In this document: positions 1 to 6,047 of the stretch, piece by piece
How positions within the stretch are numbered: the first letter of the stretch is position 1
Layout of the letters: every line of letters begins with the position of its first letter
Assembly (NCBI GenBank): GCA_039767595.1
Contig: JBDNBY010000013.1
Coordinates: forward strand, 1 to 10,298
Direction of reading: 5' to 3'
Length of the DNA stretch: 10,298 bases
From: JBDNBY01 sp039767595
GTDB lineage: Bacteria > Pseudomonadota > Alphaproteobacteria > Rhodobacterales > Rhodobacteraceae
Notes under the pieces: model-generated
The model's input: only the letters and a program-made list of their open reading frames with translations
What the model was told of the DNA's origin: nothing
The model's database searches: none
Translations under genes and position numbers: made by a program

Positions 1-2
1 TG

Positions 3-1235
3 CCACAGACAACTACGGGCACGCAACTCCCCAATAAAATCATCCCAGCGCAGGTGCCGGCGCCCGCCGCAGACAAACCCTCTGCTTTTAACGTCGATGA
101 CATCGCCACGATCCAAGCACAGATCGCCGCCCGCCGGAAAAAGAATATGCGCCGCCTATTGCGCAGATTGGCCGTGTTTATCTTGCTCCCGACGATGCTC
201 GTTGGCTATTATTACTACAACATCGCGACCCCGCTCTATTCCACGACGGCAAAATTCTTTATCCTCAAGGCCGATGGATCCAGCAGCGGCCCAAGTGCAG
301 GGCTGCTCTCAGGCACGCAATTCGCCACAAGCCAAGATGCCTTTGCCGTGCAGCAATACCTCTCGTCCAAAGAGGCGATGCAGCGCCTCGATAGCGATGT
401 GGGGTTTAAGGATCACTTTAGTGACCGGCGCGTTGATTTTATCACGCGGCTGTCACCCGACGCGTCCTTGGAAGAGGCTTATAAAACATACAAGCGTCAC
501 GTCGTCATCGGATTTGATCCGACCGAGGGCGTTATTCGCATGGAAGTCACCGCCGCCAACCCTCAGCTGAGCGCAGCTTTTGCCAAGGCACTCATTCGCT
601 ATGCCGAACAGCGTGTTGATAGCCTGTCACGCCGCAAGCGCGAGGACCAAGTGAGCAACGCGCGAGAGACTTTGGAAAAAGCCCGCCAAGATCGAATTGT
701 GGCGCAACAAAATCTTGTCCGCCTTCAACAAGAGGGCGCTGTCTTGGATCCAGAGGGGCGCATTGCCGCGCTGCGCAGTCAGATCAACAATGTCGAAGTC
801 ATGCTCCAAGAGAAAAACCTTCAACTTCAGGCGCTTTTGGATAATTTACGCCCCAACACGGCAAAAGTCGAAGGCGCCCAAGGGGATATTCGACGCCTCA
901 ATGGCCTGCTGGCACAGCTCGAAGCAGAGATGACAGCCGCCTCAAATGGCGAGGGCTCCTTGGCCGAACTTGCCTCGCGCATCCAATTGGCCCAAGGCGA
1001 TTTGGTCACACGGGATTTGATGTTGCAATCCGCATTGGAACAGTTCCAGCAAACCAATCGCGACGCCAATTCTCAGGCCCGCTATCTGACCACAGCCGAG
1101 GCGCCCGTGGTCCCAGAGGATCCCGCCTATCCACGCAAATTCGAAAGTACGCTGTTGGCGTTCTTGGTGTTTGGCGGGGTCTACCTCTTGCTCTCGATCA
1201 CGGCCTCTGTGCTTCGCGAACAAATCTCGGGCTAA
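3..1235 (+). CDS. Capsule polysaccharide export inner-membrane protein, KpsE/BexC/CtrB-like (5' end outside window)
   Basis: Inner-membrane polysaccharide co-polymerase of the type that works with an ABC transporter (KpsMT-like) and an outer-membrane KpsD-type protein to export capsule. Seen: the frame is open to the left edge, so the GTG at 54 need not be the start and the gene is probably truncated. Counting from that GTG, a basic stretch (residues 27-38) precedes a membrane segment (about 39-55, ending in a Tyr run), then a periplasmic region rich in Glu, Gln, Arg and Leu likely to form coiled coil (about 190-300). A Pro-rich motif (VVPEDPAYPRK, about 352-362) sits just before a second membrane segment (about 366-386) and a short cytoplasmic tail. 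This two-membrane, Pro-motif layout is the family hallmark. It ends at a terminator, so it is the last gene of its transcript. The capsule type cannot be inferred. A Wzz/exopolysaccharide chain-length protein is the alternative. Confidence 0.85.
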   Translation, partial: PQTTTGTQLPNKIIPAQVPAPAADKPSAFNVDDIATIQAQIAARRKKNMRRLLRRLAVFILLPTMLVGYYYYNIATPLYSTTAKFFILKADGSSSGPSAGLLSGTQFATSQDAFAVQQYLSSKEAMQRLDSDVGFKDHFSDRRVDFITRLSPDASLEEAYKTYKRHVVIGFDPTEGVIRMEVTAANPQLSAAFAKALIRYAEQRVDSLSRRKREDQVSNARETLEKARQDRIVAQQNLVRLQQEGAVLDPEGRIAALRSQINNVEVMLQEKNLQLQALLDNLRPNTAKVEGAQGDIRRLNGLLAQLEAEMTAASNGEGSLAELASRIQLAQGDLVTRDLMLQSALEQFQQTNRDANSQARYLTTAEAPVVPEDPAYPRKFESTLLAFLVFGGVYLLLSITASVLREQISG

Positions 1236-1255
1236 GTGCGACGGCTCATCATACA

Positions 1256-1283
1256 AAAAAGGCGCCCTTCGAGGCGCCTTTTT
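1256..1283. terminator. Bidirectional rho-independent terminator between the capsule gene and trcR
   Basis: A perfect inverted repeat: A-run plus GGCGCC (1256-1266), six-base loop CTTCGA, GGCGCC plus T-run (1273-1283). The A-run on one side and T-run on the other give a U tract in both directions. It lies 20 bp after the capsule gene stop and 22 bp after the trcR stop, so it can serve both convergent genes. Confidence 0.9.
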
Positions 1284-1305
1284 CATTATAAACTATGATC
1301 TGAGC

Positions 1306-2073
1306 TTAGGGCTGCTCATCATCCGTTTCATCATCCGCTGGCAGATTAAAGAAGCTCTCCGCATCCAAAATATCACCGGTCTCATCTTCGTCATCGCCGC
1401 GCGGATGGGCAAAGCTATTGGACGTCGTATCCAAACCAAAGGCGCCCAAACCATCCATCGCAGATGGTTGCGCGGGTTCAGGATCCATACCCAAGGATGT
1501 GGATGTCGACACCAATTTACGACGCTCATCATCGCTCATAATGCCATCTTTGGATTTCGCCGCAGCTTTTTGAACCGCCTCATCCAATTCAGATTGCTTA
1601 CACAAGCCCAACGCCACAGGGTCAACCGGATTTAAATTGTTGATGTTCCAATGGCTTCGGTCGCGGATCGATTGAATGGTCGGCTTCGTCGTACCAATCA
1701 ATTTGCCAACTTGGCCATCTGTCAGCTCTGGGTGAAATTTGACCAACCAATAGATCGCCGCAGGGCGATCTTGGCGTTTTGCGAGAGGCGTATAACGTGG
1801 ACCGCGACGTTTATCTTCGCCTTCGGCCGCTGCATTGTATTTCAGCTTTAGCTTATACAATGGATCCGCCTCACCGCGGGTAATTTCGGCTTTTTCAAGT
1901 TGGTTATTGGCCACGGGGTCAAATCCTTTGACACCTGTGGCGACATCTCCATCAGCGATGCCTTGAATTTCCAACTCGTGCATATCAGTGAAATCACCGA
2001 TCTGCTTAAAGCTCAATGTTGTGTTATCCACGAGCCACACGGCAGTGGCTTTGCTCATCAACGGTTTACGCAT
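1306..2073 (-). CDS. trcR: Cell cycle transcriptional regulator TrcR (DUF1013 family)
   Basis: A 255-residue DUF1013 protein. Known for the family: TrcR is an alphaproteobacterial protein, studied in Caulobacter, that tracks with RNA polymerase and influences cell-cycle promoters. Seen: an N-terminal block beginning MRKPLMSKATAVWLVDNT with a helix-turn-helix-like stretch (SFKQIGDFTDMHELEIQGIA), a conserved Tyr-Lys-Leu-Lys segment near residue 73, a second helix-turn-helix-like block around 105-140 (DGQVGKLIGTTKPTIQSI), and a low-complexity, strongly acidic C-terminal tail over the last 30 or so residues. The ATG at 2073 is preceded by AGGAG at a spacing of 9, which supports it over the Met five codons later. 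The gene is alone on its strand, divergent from the RNase T2 gene. The assignment rests on overall sequence recognition. Confidence 0.9.
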   Translation of the reverse strand: MRKPLMSKATAVWLVDNTTLSFKQIGDFTDMHELEIQGIADGDVATGVKGFDPVANNQLEKAEITRGEADPLYKLKLKYNAAAEGEDKRRGPRYTPLAKRQDRPAAIYWLVKFHPELTDGQVGKLIGTTKPTIQSIRDRSHWNINNLNPVDPVALGLCKQSELDEAVQKAAAKSKDGIMSDDERRKLVSTSTSLGMDPEPAQPSAMDGLGAFGLDTTSNSFAHPRGDDEDETGDILDAESFFNLPADDETDDEQP

Positions 2074-2201
2074 ATTACAATACTCCTATCGCGCGCCCCA
2101 TGGCATCCCATGAGGCCCCTCAGGATGATCAAAGATCGTTTCCAATGTCGGGGAATTGCGGTATGTTTATCCTATCTTGTGACAAAAGAAAAGAGGGGAT
2201 G
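2074..2201. promoter_or_regulatory. Divergent promoter region between trcR and the RNase T2 gene
   Basis: This gap of about 128 bp must hold promoters for both genes. Two short dyads lie in it: CATGG-CATC-CCATG (2099-2112) and TGAGG-CC-CCTCA (2110-2121). For the plus strand, TTTCCA with a 17-base spacer and TATGTT (about 2139-2167) is a weak promoter candidate. For the minus strand, TTGTCA near 2185 resembles a -35 but has no convincing -10. No CtrA box (TTAA-N7-TTAA) or GANTC site was seen. Confidence 0.35.
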
Positions 2202-2831
2202 ATGCGGGGGCATATTGCATTTTTATCCATATTTTTGGGCACACAGGCCGTTGCTGCGGATAGGGCAGGCCAATTTGACTATTACGTTTTGGCCCTAACG
2301 TGGTCCCCCAATTGGTGCGATATCGAAGGGGATGCGCGCGGCGCACCGCAATGCAACGGGCCAGATCGATATGGCTGGGCCCTACACGGGCTATGGCCGC
2401 AACACGAGCGCGGCTGGCCAGCCAATTGCGCCACGATCAAAGAGCCCCCCAGACGCAGCATGACCCGCAATATGACGGACATCATGGGCTCAGCTGGGCT
2501 GGCATGGCATCAATGGAAAAAACACGGCACCTGTACAGGGCTTAGCGGCCAAGAGTATTTCGACCTCTCGCGCCAAGCCTATGACGCCATCACGCGCCCG
2601 AACGTCTTTCGCAAGTTGGAAAAGGAGGTCAAATTGACCCCCTCAGTGGTCGAGGCGGCCTTTATCCGCGACAACCCTGCCCTCAAGCCAGATATGATCA
2701 CGATCACCTGCCGCGATGCCTATATTTCCGAGGCGCGGATCTGCCTGAACAAAGATCTCGAGCCACGTACCTGTGGGGCCGATGTGATCAAGGATTGTCG
2801 CCGCGCCGGCCTCTTTATCCCGATGCAGTGA
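2202..2831 (+). CDS. Exported ribonuclease T2 family protein
   Basis: Probably an acid-type endoribonuclease acting in the periplasm or outside the cell, cutting RNA through a 2',3'-cyclic phosphate. Seen (209 residues from the ATG at 2202): a signal peptide ending in AVA at residue 18; the CAS I motif ALHGLWPQ with catalytic His62; the CAS II motif WHQWKKHGTC with catalytic His108; and several Cys (39, 51, 76, 111 and in the last 45 residues) suited to disulfides. The position usually Glu in CAS II (HEW) is Gln104 here. The frame is open upstream to 2016, but that extension puts about 60 unrelated residues before the signal peptide. GAGG five bases before the ATG at 2202 favours that start over the adjacent ATG at 2199. 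The 3' end overlaps the convergent oxidoreductase gene by 17 bp, so no terminator separates them. Confidence 0.9.
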   Translation: MRGHIAFLSIFLGTQAVAADRAGQFDYYVLALTWSPNWCDIEGDARGAPQCNGPDRYGWALHGLWPQHERGWPANCATIKEPPRRSMTRNMTDIMGSAGLAWHQWKKHGTCTGLSGQEYFDLSRQAYDAITRPNVFRKLEKEVKLTPSVVEAAFIRDNPALKPDMITITCRDAYISEARICLNKDLEPRTCGADVIKDCRRAGLFIPMQ

Positions 2832-3792
2832 CGCGTAAAATAATCTTGCCCATATGCGCATTGCTTTCCATATAGCGATGCGCGTCTGCGGCGTCTTCCA
2901 ACGCAAACTCGCGGTCAATCATCGCCCGCAATCGGCCCGAGGCGACGAGAGGCCAAATCTCATCCTCAATGGCACGGGCATAGGCCGCTTTGGCCGCATC
3001 ACTTTGTGGGCGCAACGTGCTACCGGTCAGGGTCAGGCGTCGCAACATGACTTCGGCAAAATTCACTTCAGCCTTGGACCCACCTAAAAAGGCGATGTTC
3101 ACCAAACGGCCATCATCCGCCAAGGATTTGATATTACGGGGAATATACGCGCCGCCAACCATATCTAAAATCACATTGGCACGCCCCGCAGCGCGCAGCA
3201 CATCGACAAAATCATCCTGCGAATAGTTGATCGCCTGCGCACCTAGCTGCGTGCAAAATGCGCATTTCTCATCACTTCCCGCTGTTGCAAAAACGCGCGC
3301 ACCGCGCAGGCGCGCCATTTGAATCGCTGTGGATCCAATGCCGGAACTGCCGCCATGCACTAAAAACGTCTCGCCCGCGCGCAGGCCCGCGCGATCAAAG
3401 ACATTCGACCACACCGTAAAGATCGTCTCGGGCAGGGCCGCGGCCTCGGCCAACGAGACCCCCTTGGGCACGGGCAACGCATGCGCCGCAGGCGTCGCGA
3501 CATATTCCGCATACCCCCCCCCCGGCAAAAGCGCACAGACCTGATCGCCCACCGCCCATCGCGTCACAGCCGCACCAATGGCCACCACTTCGCCCGACGC
3601 CTCAAGCCCCAACAGGTCAGAGGCATCCTTGGGCGCCCGATAGAGGCCCATCCGCTGCAACACATCGGGGCGATTCACTCCAACAAAGGCTGTTTTAATA
3701 ATGATTTCATGCGCCTGAGGCGATGGCACATCACGCGTACCCAATGTCAACACATCGGCGCCGCCTGTGCCTGTCATTTCAATCACGCGCAT
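2815..3792 (-). CDS. NAD(P)H quinone oxidoreductase, PIG3 family (zinc-independent MDR)
   Basis: A 325-residue medium-chain dehydrogenase/reductase without the zinc ligands of alcohol dehydrogenases, closest by eye to the PIG3 (TIGR02824) quinone oxidoreductases, which use NADPH to reduce quinones. Seen: N-terminal GroES-like domain with VGVNRPDVLQRMGLY (37-51) and GLEASGEV (62-69), then a Rossmann domain with the nucleotide loop HGGSSGIGSTAIQ (146-158), a GSDEKC segment (172-177), and DMVGG further on. Start: the ATG at 3792 has AGGAGG nine bases upstream. The in-frame ATG at 3843 would add 17 odd residues and overlap the COQ9 gene. It follows the COQ9 gene by 22 bp, so the two are probably one transcript, which suggests but does not prove a quinone-related role. 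Gly91-Gly93 are encoded within a run of ten G. Confidence 0.88.
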   Translation of the reverse strand: MRVIEMTGTGGADVLTLGTRDVPSPQAHEIIIKTAFVGVNRPDVLQRMGLYRAPKDASDLLGLEASGEVVAIGAAVTRWAVGDQVCALLPGGGYAEYVATPAAHALPVPKGVSLAEAAALPETIFTVWSNVFDRAGLRAGETFLVHGGSSGIGSTAIQMARLRGARVFATAGSDEKCAFCTQLGAQAINYSQDDFVDVLRAAGRANVILDMVGGAYIPRNIKSLADDGRLVNIAFLGGSKAEVNFAEVMLRRLTLTGSTLRPQSDAAKAAYARAIEDEIWPLVASGRLRAMIDREFALEDAADAHRYMESNAHMGKIILRVTASG

Positions 3793-3814
3793 GTGATCAC
3801 GCCTCCTATGGTCG

Positions 3815-4540
3815 TTAGGGCGCATCCCCCATCCAGCCGCCAAAGGGGCCAGAGGGGTTTTGTCCAGATGCCTGCGGCGCCTTCACAGCGTCGAGTATCG
3901 ACAGCGGCCCTTTGAGCACAGACATCAGCGTATCATTATTGCGAATCTGCGCCTTGGTCTTTTCAAACTGCATGACATTCTCAATCCGTCGATCAAGAAA
4001 ATCCCATGTCTCTTGGCTATCCTCACTTTGATCGCCAAACCAATAGAGCAGTGTCGCGCTATAGACCGCACTTAAAACCGCGCGCTTTGAATACCAATTA
4101 AAATCATCTGATGGATCGCCCAGTGCCGTCCAAATCGTATCGGCCGTGCCCCAAATCAAACGGGCCCCTTCGGCGGAATGCTGCGGCAGGGCAAAGAGCA
4201 CGCTGGCCGCACGGACGATATCCTGTCCTCCCGCCCCTTCGATACGCGTTTTGACAGCGTGGGCAATACGCTCGCGGATCTTCATATTTGACAGATCTCC
4301 TGCGGCCAGCTGCGCCGCCAGTTGCGCGTCACCGCGTTTGTGATGGGCGACCGCCAGATCAATACCGCTGCGCGGGAACAACGCCCGCGCCACTGCGATC
4401 GGCACGTCCGCATCCATCGCCGCTGCGCGCAGCGCCGCGTCAGACCATCCTTCAAACAAAACATGCATCGGCGCGGCATCCAATAGGGCCGTCACTTGGG
4501 CTTGGGCCGCGCTTGTGTCAGAGGCACCATCTTGGGGCAT
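3815..4540 (-). CDS. coq9: COQ9 family protein (ubiquinone biosynthesis accessory factor)
   Basis: A 241-residue member of the COQ9 family, whose mitochondrial member is a TetR-fold, lipid-binding protein that helps COQ7 hydroxylate ubiquinone precursors. The bacterial subfamily was catalogued as 'rpsU-divergently transcribed protein', and rpsU indeed lies divergently next door. Seen: an N-terminal helical part with VLFEGWSDAALRAAA and SGIDLAVAHHKRGD, and the conserved core FNWYSKRAVLSAVYSATLLY (about 162-181) followed by DFLDRRIENVMQFEK. This Trp/Tyr-rich core corresponds to the lipid-binding helices. The tail after about 225 is Pro/Gly-rich and ends in GGWMGDAP. Start ATG at 4540 with AGGAGA six bases upstream. 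It heads a likely operon with the PIG3-type oxidoreductase. No catalytic residues are expected. Confidence 0.9.
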   Translation of the reverse strand: MPQDGASDTSAAQAQVTALLDAAPMHVLFEGWSDAALRAAAMDADVPIAVARALFPRSGIDLAVAHHKRGDAQLAAQLAAGDLSNMKIRERIAHAVKTRIEGAGGQDIVRAASVLFALPQHSAEGARLIWGTADTIWTALGDPSDDFNWYSKRAVLSAVYSATLLYWFGDQSEDSQETWDFLDRRIENVMQFEKTKAQIRNNDTLMSVLKGPLSILDAVKAPQASGQNPSGPFGGWMGDAP

Positions 4541-4562
4541 GATTTCTCTCCTGTGACATGGC

Positions 4563-4591
4563 TAGACAAACATAGATTCGTCCGCTATAGG
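4563..4591 (+). promoter_or_regulatory. Probable sigma-70-type promoter of rpsU
   Basis: TAGACA (4563-4568), a 17-base spacer, and TATAGG (4586-4591) match housekeeping promoter spacing, with five of six -35 bases correct. This predicts a transcript start near 4598 and a leader of about 47 bases. A GATTC (GANTC, the CcrM methylation sequence) lies at 4575-4579 inside the spacer. The 104-bp gap is shared with the divergent coq9 promoter, for which I could not pick convincing elements. Confidence 0.5.
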
Positions 4592-4627
4592 CAAGGTTCC
4601 TGCTTATATCCGAAACTCTAGACTAGA

Positions 4628-4644
4628 AAGGTGGTGAATACCAC
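4628..4644 (+). promoter_or_regulatory. Extended Shine-Dalgarno sequence and hairpin directly before rpsU
   Basis: AAGGTGGTGA (4628-4637) matches the full anti-Shine-Dalgarno complement AAGGAGGTGA at nine of ten bases, much more than the neighbouring genes do. The same bases form the 5' arm of GTGGT-GAAT-ACCAC (4631-4635 / 4640-4644), a perfect five-bp hairpin abutting the ATG at 4645. The ribosome-binding site is therefore partly inside a hairpin. Confidence 0.55.
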
Positions 4645-4851
4645 ATGCAGGTTAACGTTCGTGATAACAACGTCGAACAGGCGCTTCGTGCACTGAAAAA
4701 GAAACTTCAGCGTGAGGGTGTTTTTCGTGAGATGAAACTCCGTCAACACTTCGAAAAGCCGTCCGTCAAAAAAGCACGCGAAAAAGCCGAGGCTGTCCGC
4801 CGTGCTCGCAAGCTGGCTCGTAAAAAAGCACAACGCGAAGGCATGATGTAA
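4645..4851 (+). CDS. rpsU: 30S ribosomal protein bS21
   Basis: A 68-residue, highly basic protein of the small ribosomal subunit, located on the 30S platform near the 3' end of 16S rRNA, where it influences mRNA binding. Seen: the S21 signature MQVNVRDNNVEQALRALKKK at the N-terminus, REGVFREMKLRQHFEKPS in the middle, and a Lys/Arg/Ala-rich helical tail. The length is normal for alphaproteobacterial bS21. The ATG at 4645 is fixed by conservation of the first residues and by the extended Shine-Dalgarno just upstream. It is a single-gene transcript with its own promoter and terminator, divergent from coq9. Confidence 0.98.
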   Translation: MQVNVRDNNVEQALRALKKKLQREGVFREMKLRQHFEKPSVKKAREKAEAVRRARKLARKKAQREGMM

Positions 4852-4876
4852 ACAGCATCGCTTGTCCAATAAGATC

Positions 4877-4907
4877 AACCCCTACGGTTTCGTGGGGGTT
4901 TTTCTTT
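4877..4907 (+). terminator. Rho-independent terminator of rpsU
   Basis: AACCCCTACG (4877-4886), loop GTTT, CGTGGGGGTT (4891-4900): ten pairs including one T-G wobble, followed by TTTCTTT. It starts 25 bp after the rpsU stop. In the reverse direction the tail is not T-rich, so it is a weaker terminator for the convergent thermonuclease gene. Confidence 0.9.
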
Positions 4908-4923
4908 GCGCGCCTGGCGGATA

Positions 4924-5388
4924 TCAGCGCGGCCTTTGGCGCATATGCGTGCGATGAAGTTTGTCTCTGACCCCCACATTTTCATAACGGGCATAGGCGC
5001 CGCCCGAGTATTTGGACCAATCCAAGGCAAGATCCCGCTTGACCAGTTCGGCGGCCAAATCGCGACCATCTGGCAAGACGCAGCGCGCGACCAGACGATC
5101 GTACCGATCAACGGATAGGGCCTGAGCTTGGATCATTTGCCCTTGGCATAACGCCTCCATCGCCGCTTTGGCCTCGGCGCCATAGGGATGTTTGAGTTCC
5201 GGCGCATCAATCCCAAAGAGCCGAACACGCCGCTCATCAATCACCAACGTATCGCCATCGGTCACGCGCGCATAGCCGTTCAGGACCATCAGCACGCGCT
5301 GCGCGGCCACACTCGGACGCGCCGTAATCGCATAGGACACACTCGACATGCCCAAAAGGGCCGTCATCAAAAGACGTCGATTTATCAA
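4924..5388 (-). CDS. Exported thermonuclease family protein (staphylococcal-nuclease fold)
   Basis: Probably a calcium-dependent, sugar-nonspecific nuclease outside the cytoplasm. Seen (154 residues from the TTG at 5388): an N-terminal MINRRLLMTALLGMSSVSYA that looks like a signal peptide; then the SNase core with TDGDTLVI (Asp44, Asp46), VRLFGIDAPE (Arg56, Asp61, Glu64) and DRYDRLVARC (Arg98). These line up with Asp19, Asp21, Arg35, Asp40, Glu43 and Arg87 of staphylococcal nuclease, so the active site looks intact. Further on are AAELVKRDLALDW and YSGGAYARYE. The start is uncertain: TTG (5388) gives two Arg before the hydrophobic stretch, while ATG (5367) gives an uncharged N-terminus; neither has a strong Shine-Dalgarno. 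The substrate is unknown. With the RNase T2 it is the second exported nuclease in the window. Confidence 0.87.
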   Translation of the reverse strand: MINRRLLMTALLGMSSVSYAITARPSVAAQRVLMVLNGYARVTDGDTLVIDERRVRLFGIDAPELKHPYGAEAKAAMEALCQGQMIQAQALSVDRYDRLVARCVLPDGRDLAAELVKRDLALDWSKYSGGAYARYENVGVRDKLHRTHMRQRPR

Positions 5389-5437
5389 CTCGTTACCAAC
5401 CCTAACTCATGACGCGCACAGCCGCGCCAACCTTCAC

Positions 5438-5899
5438 CTATGTTGTATCTAGCGGCAAAGCCGTCGTTTTAAACACAGTGCGCAGAGCAAAACTAGATTG
5501 CATTTGTGCGACACCCGGCAGACGCGACAAATACTGTCGATGAATTCGCGCAAAATCCTCTGTATCTTTGGCCACGACTTTGAGCATGTAATCGGCCGAC
5601 CCCGCCATCAAATGACACTCAAGCACCGAGGGGATCCGCTCAACCGCGCGCTCGAACCCTTCGAGCACTTCGTCGGCCTGTCCTTTTAATGTGATTTCAA
5701 CAAAGACCGTTGACGGCACTTCAACTTTCTTCGGATCCAAGAGCGCAACATAGTCGCGAATAACCCCCGCCTCTTGGAGCATCTGCAACCGTCTATGACA
5801 CGCCGACGCCGACAGGTTTACACGCTCTGCCAGTTCCGAATTTGAGACACGCCCCTCACGTTGTAAAATCGCGAGGATCTTACGATCCATCTGATCCAT
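5438..5899 (-). CDS. Lrp/AsnC family transcriptional regulator, probable regulator of ald
   Basis: A 153-residue DNA-binding regulator sensing an amino acid. Seen: N-terminal helix-turn-helix (MDQMDRKILAILQREGRVSN, then SELAERVNLSASACHRRLQML, about 1-42), a linker, and the C-terminal RAM ligand-binding and oligomerisation domain (about 65-145), including HLMAGSADYMLKVVA. Length is typical for the family. The ATG at 5899 fits the usual start of Lrp proteins, with another Met three codons later; no strong Shine-Dalgarno precedes either. It is divergent from alanine dehydrogenase across an AT-rich 148-bp gap. Known parallel: AldR of Rhizobium and Mycobacterium, Lrp-type activators of alanine dehydrogenase. 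The ligand (perhaps alanine) and target are inferred from position. Confidence 0.9.
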   Translation of the reverse strand: MDQMDRKILAILQREGRVSNSELAERVNLSASACHRRLQMLQEAGVIRDYVALLDPKKVEVPSTVFVEITLKGQADEVLEGFERAVERIPSVLECHLMAGSADYMLKVVAKDTEDFARIHRQYLSRLPGVAQMQSSFALRTVFKTTALPLDTT

Positions 5900-6047
5900 T
5901 TCTTATATAAATCCCAATTATTCATATGTTTGTCGAAGAATATTCGAAAATTATAGAAATTCAAACAAGATTTTCATAACACATTCGAAACCTCTCCTCC
6001 TAATTTCTGCGCAACGTCACACAGAATAATTGATCCGGAGGTTCAAA
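5900..6047. promoter_or_regulatory. Regulatory region between the Lrp-type gene and ald
   Basis: AT-rich unlike its flanks. TCGAA occurs at 5933-5937, 5944-5948 and 5985-5989 (steps of 11 and 41 bp). The first two lie in the dyad CGAA-GAATA-TTCG (5934-5946), and ATTCGAAA is repeated at 5942 and 5983. A plus-strand promoter candidate, TTGTCG (5930-5935), 16-base spacer, TATAGA (5952-5957), overlaps the dyad. The ald ribosome-binding site GGAGG is at 6037-6041. These fit Lrp-type operators, but this is inference. Confidence 0.5.

Noticed and set aside
54..56. GTG at 54 as the true start of the capsule gene
   Set aside because: The frame is open upstream to the window edge and there is no clear Shine-Dalgarno before it, so the gene is treated as cut by the window.
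942..1635. Reading frames of 114 and 154 residues crossing the terminator at 1256-1283
   Set aside because: They run antisense to the capsule gene or trcR and read through a strong terminator.
2016..2201. Longer RNase T2 protein starting at 2016
   Set aside because: It would place about 60 residues of no recognisable character before a normal signal peptide, overlap trcR and its promoter, and lacks a good ribosome-binding site.
3793..3843. Start of the oxidoreductase at the ATG at 3843
   Set aside because: The 17 extra residues are not part of the family, they overlap the COQ9 gene, and AGGAGG precedes the ATG at 3792.
4875..4990. Frameshift at the C-terminus of the thermonuclease
   Set aside because: The other frames after YARYEN do not continue a better SNase ending, and the VRDKL...RQR ending resembles short thermonucleases, so the stop at 4924 looks natural.
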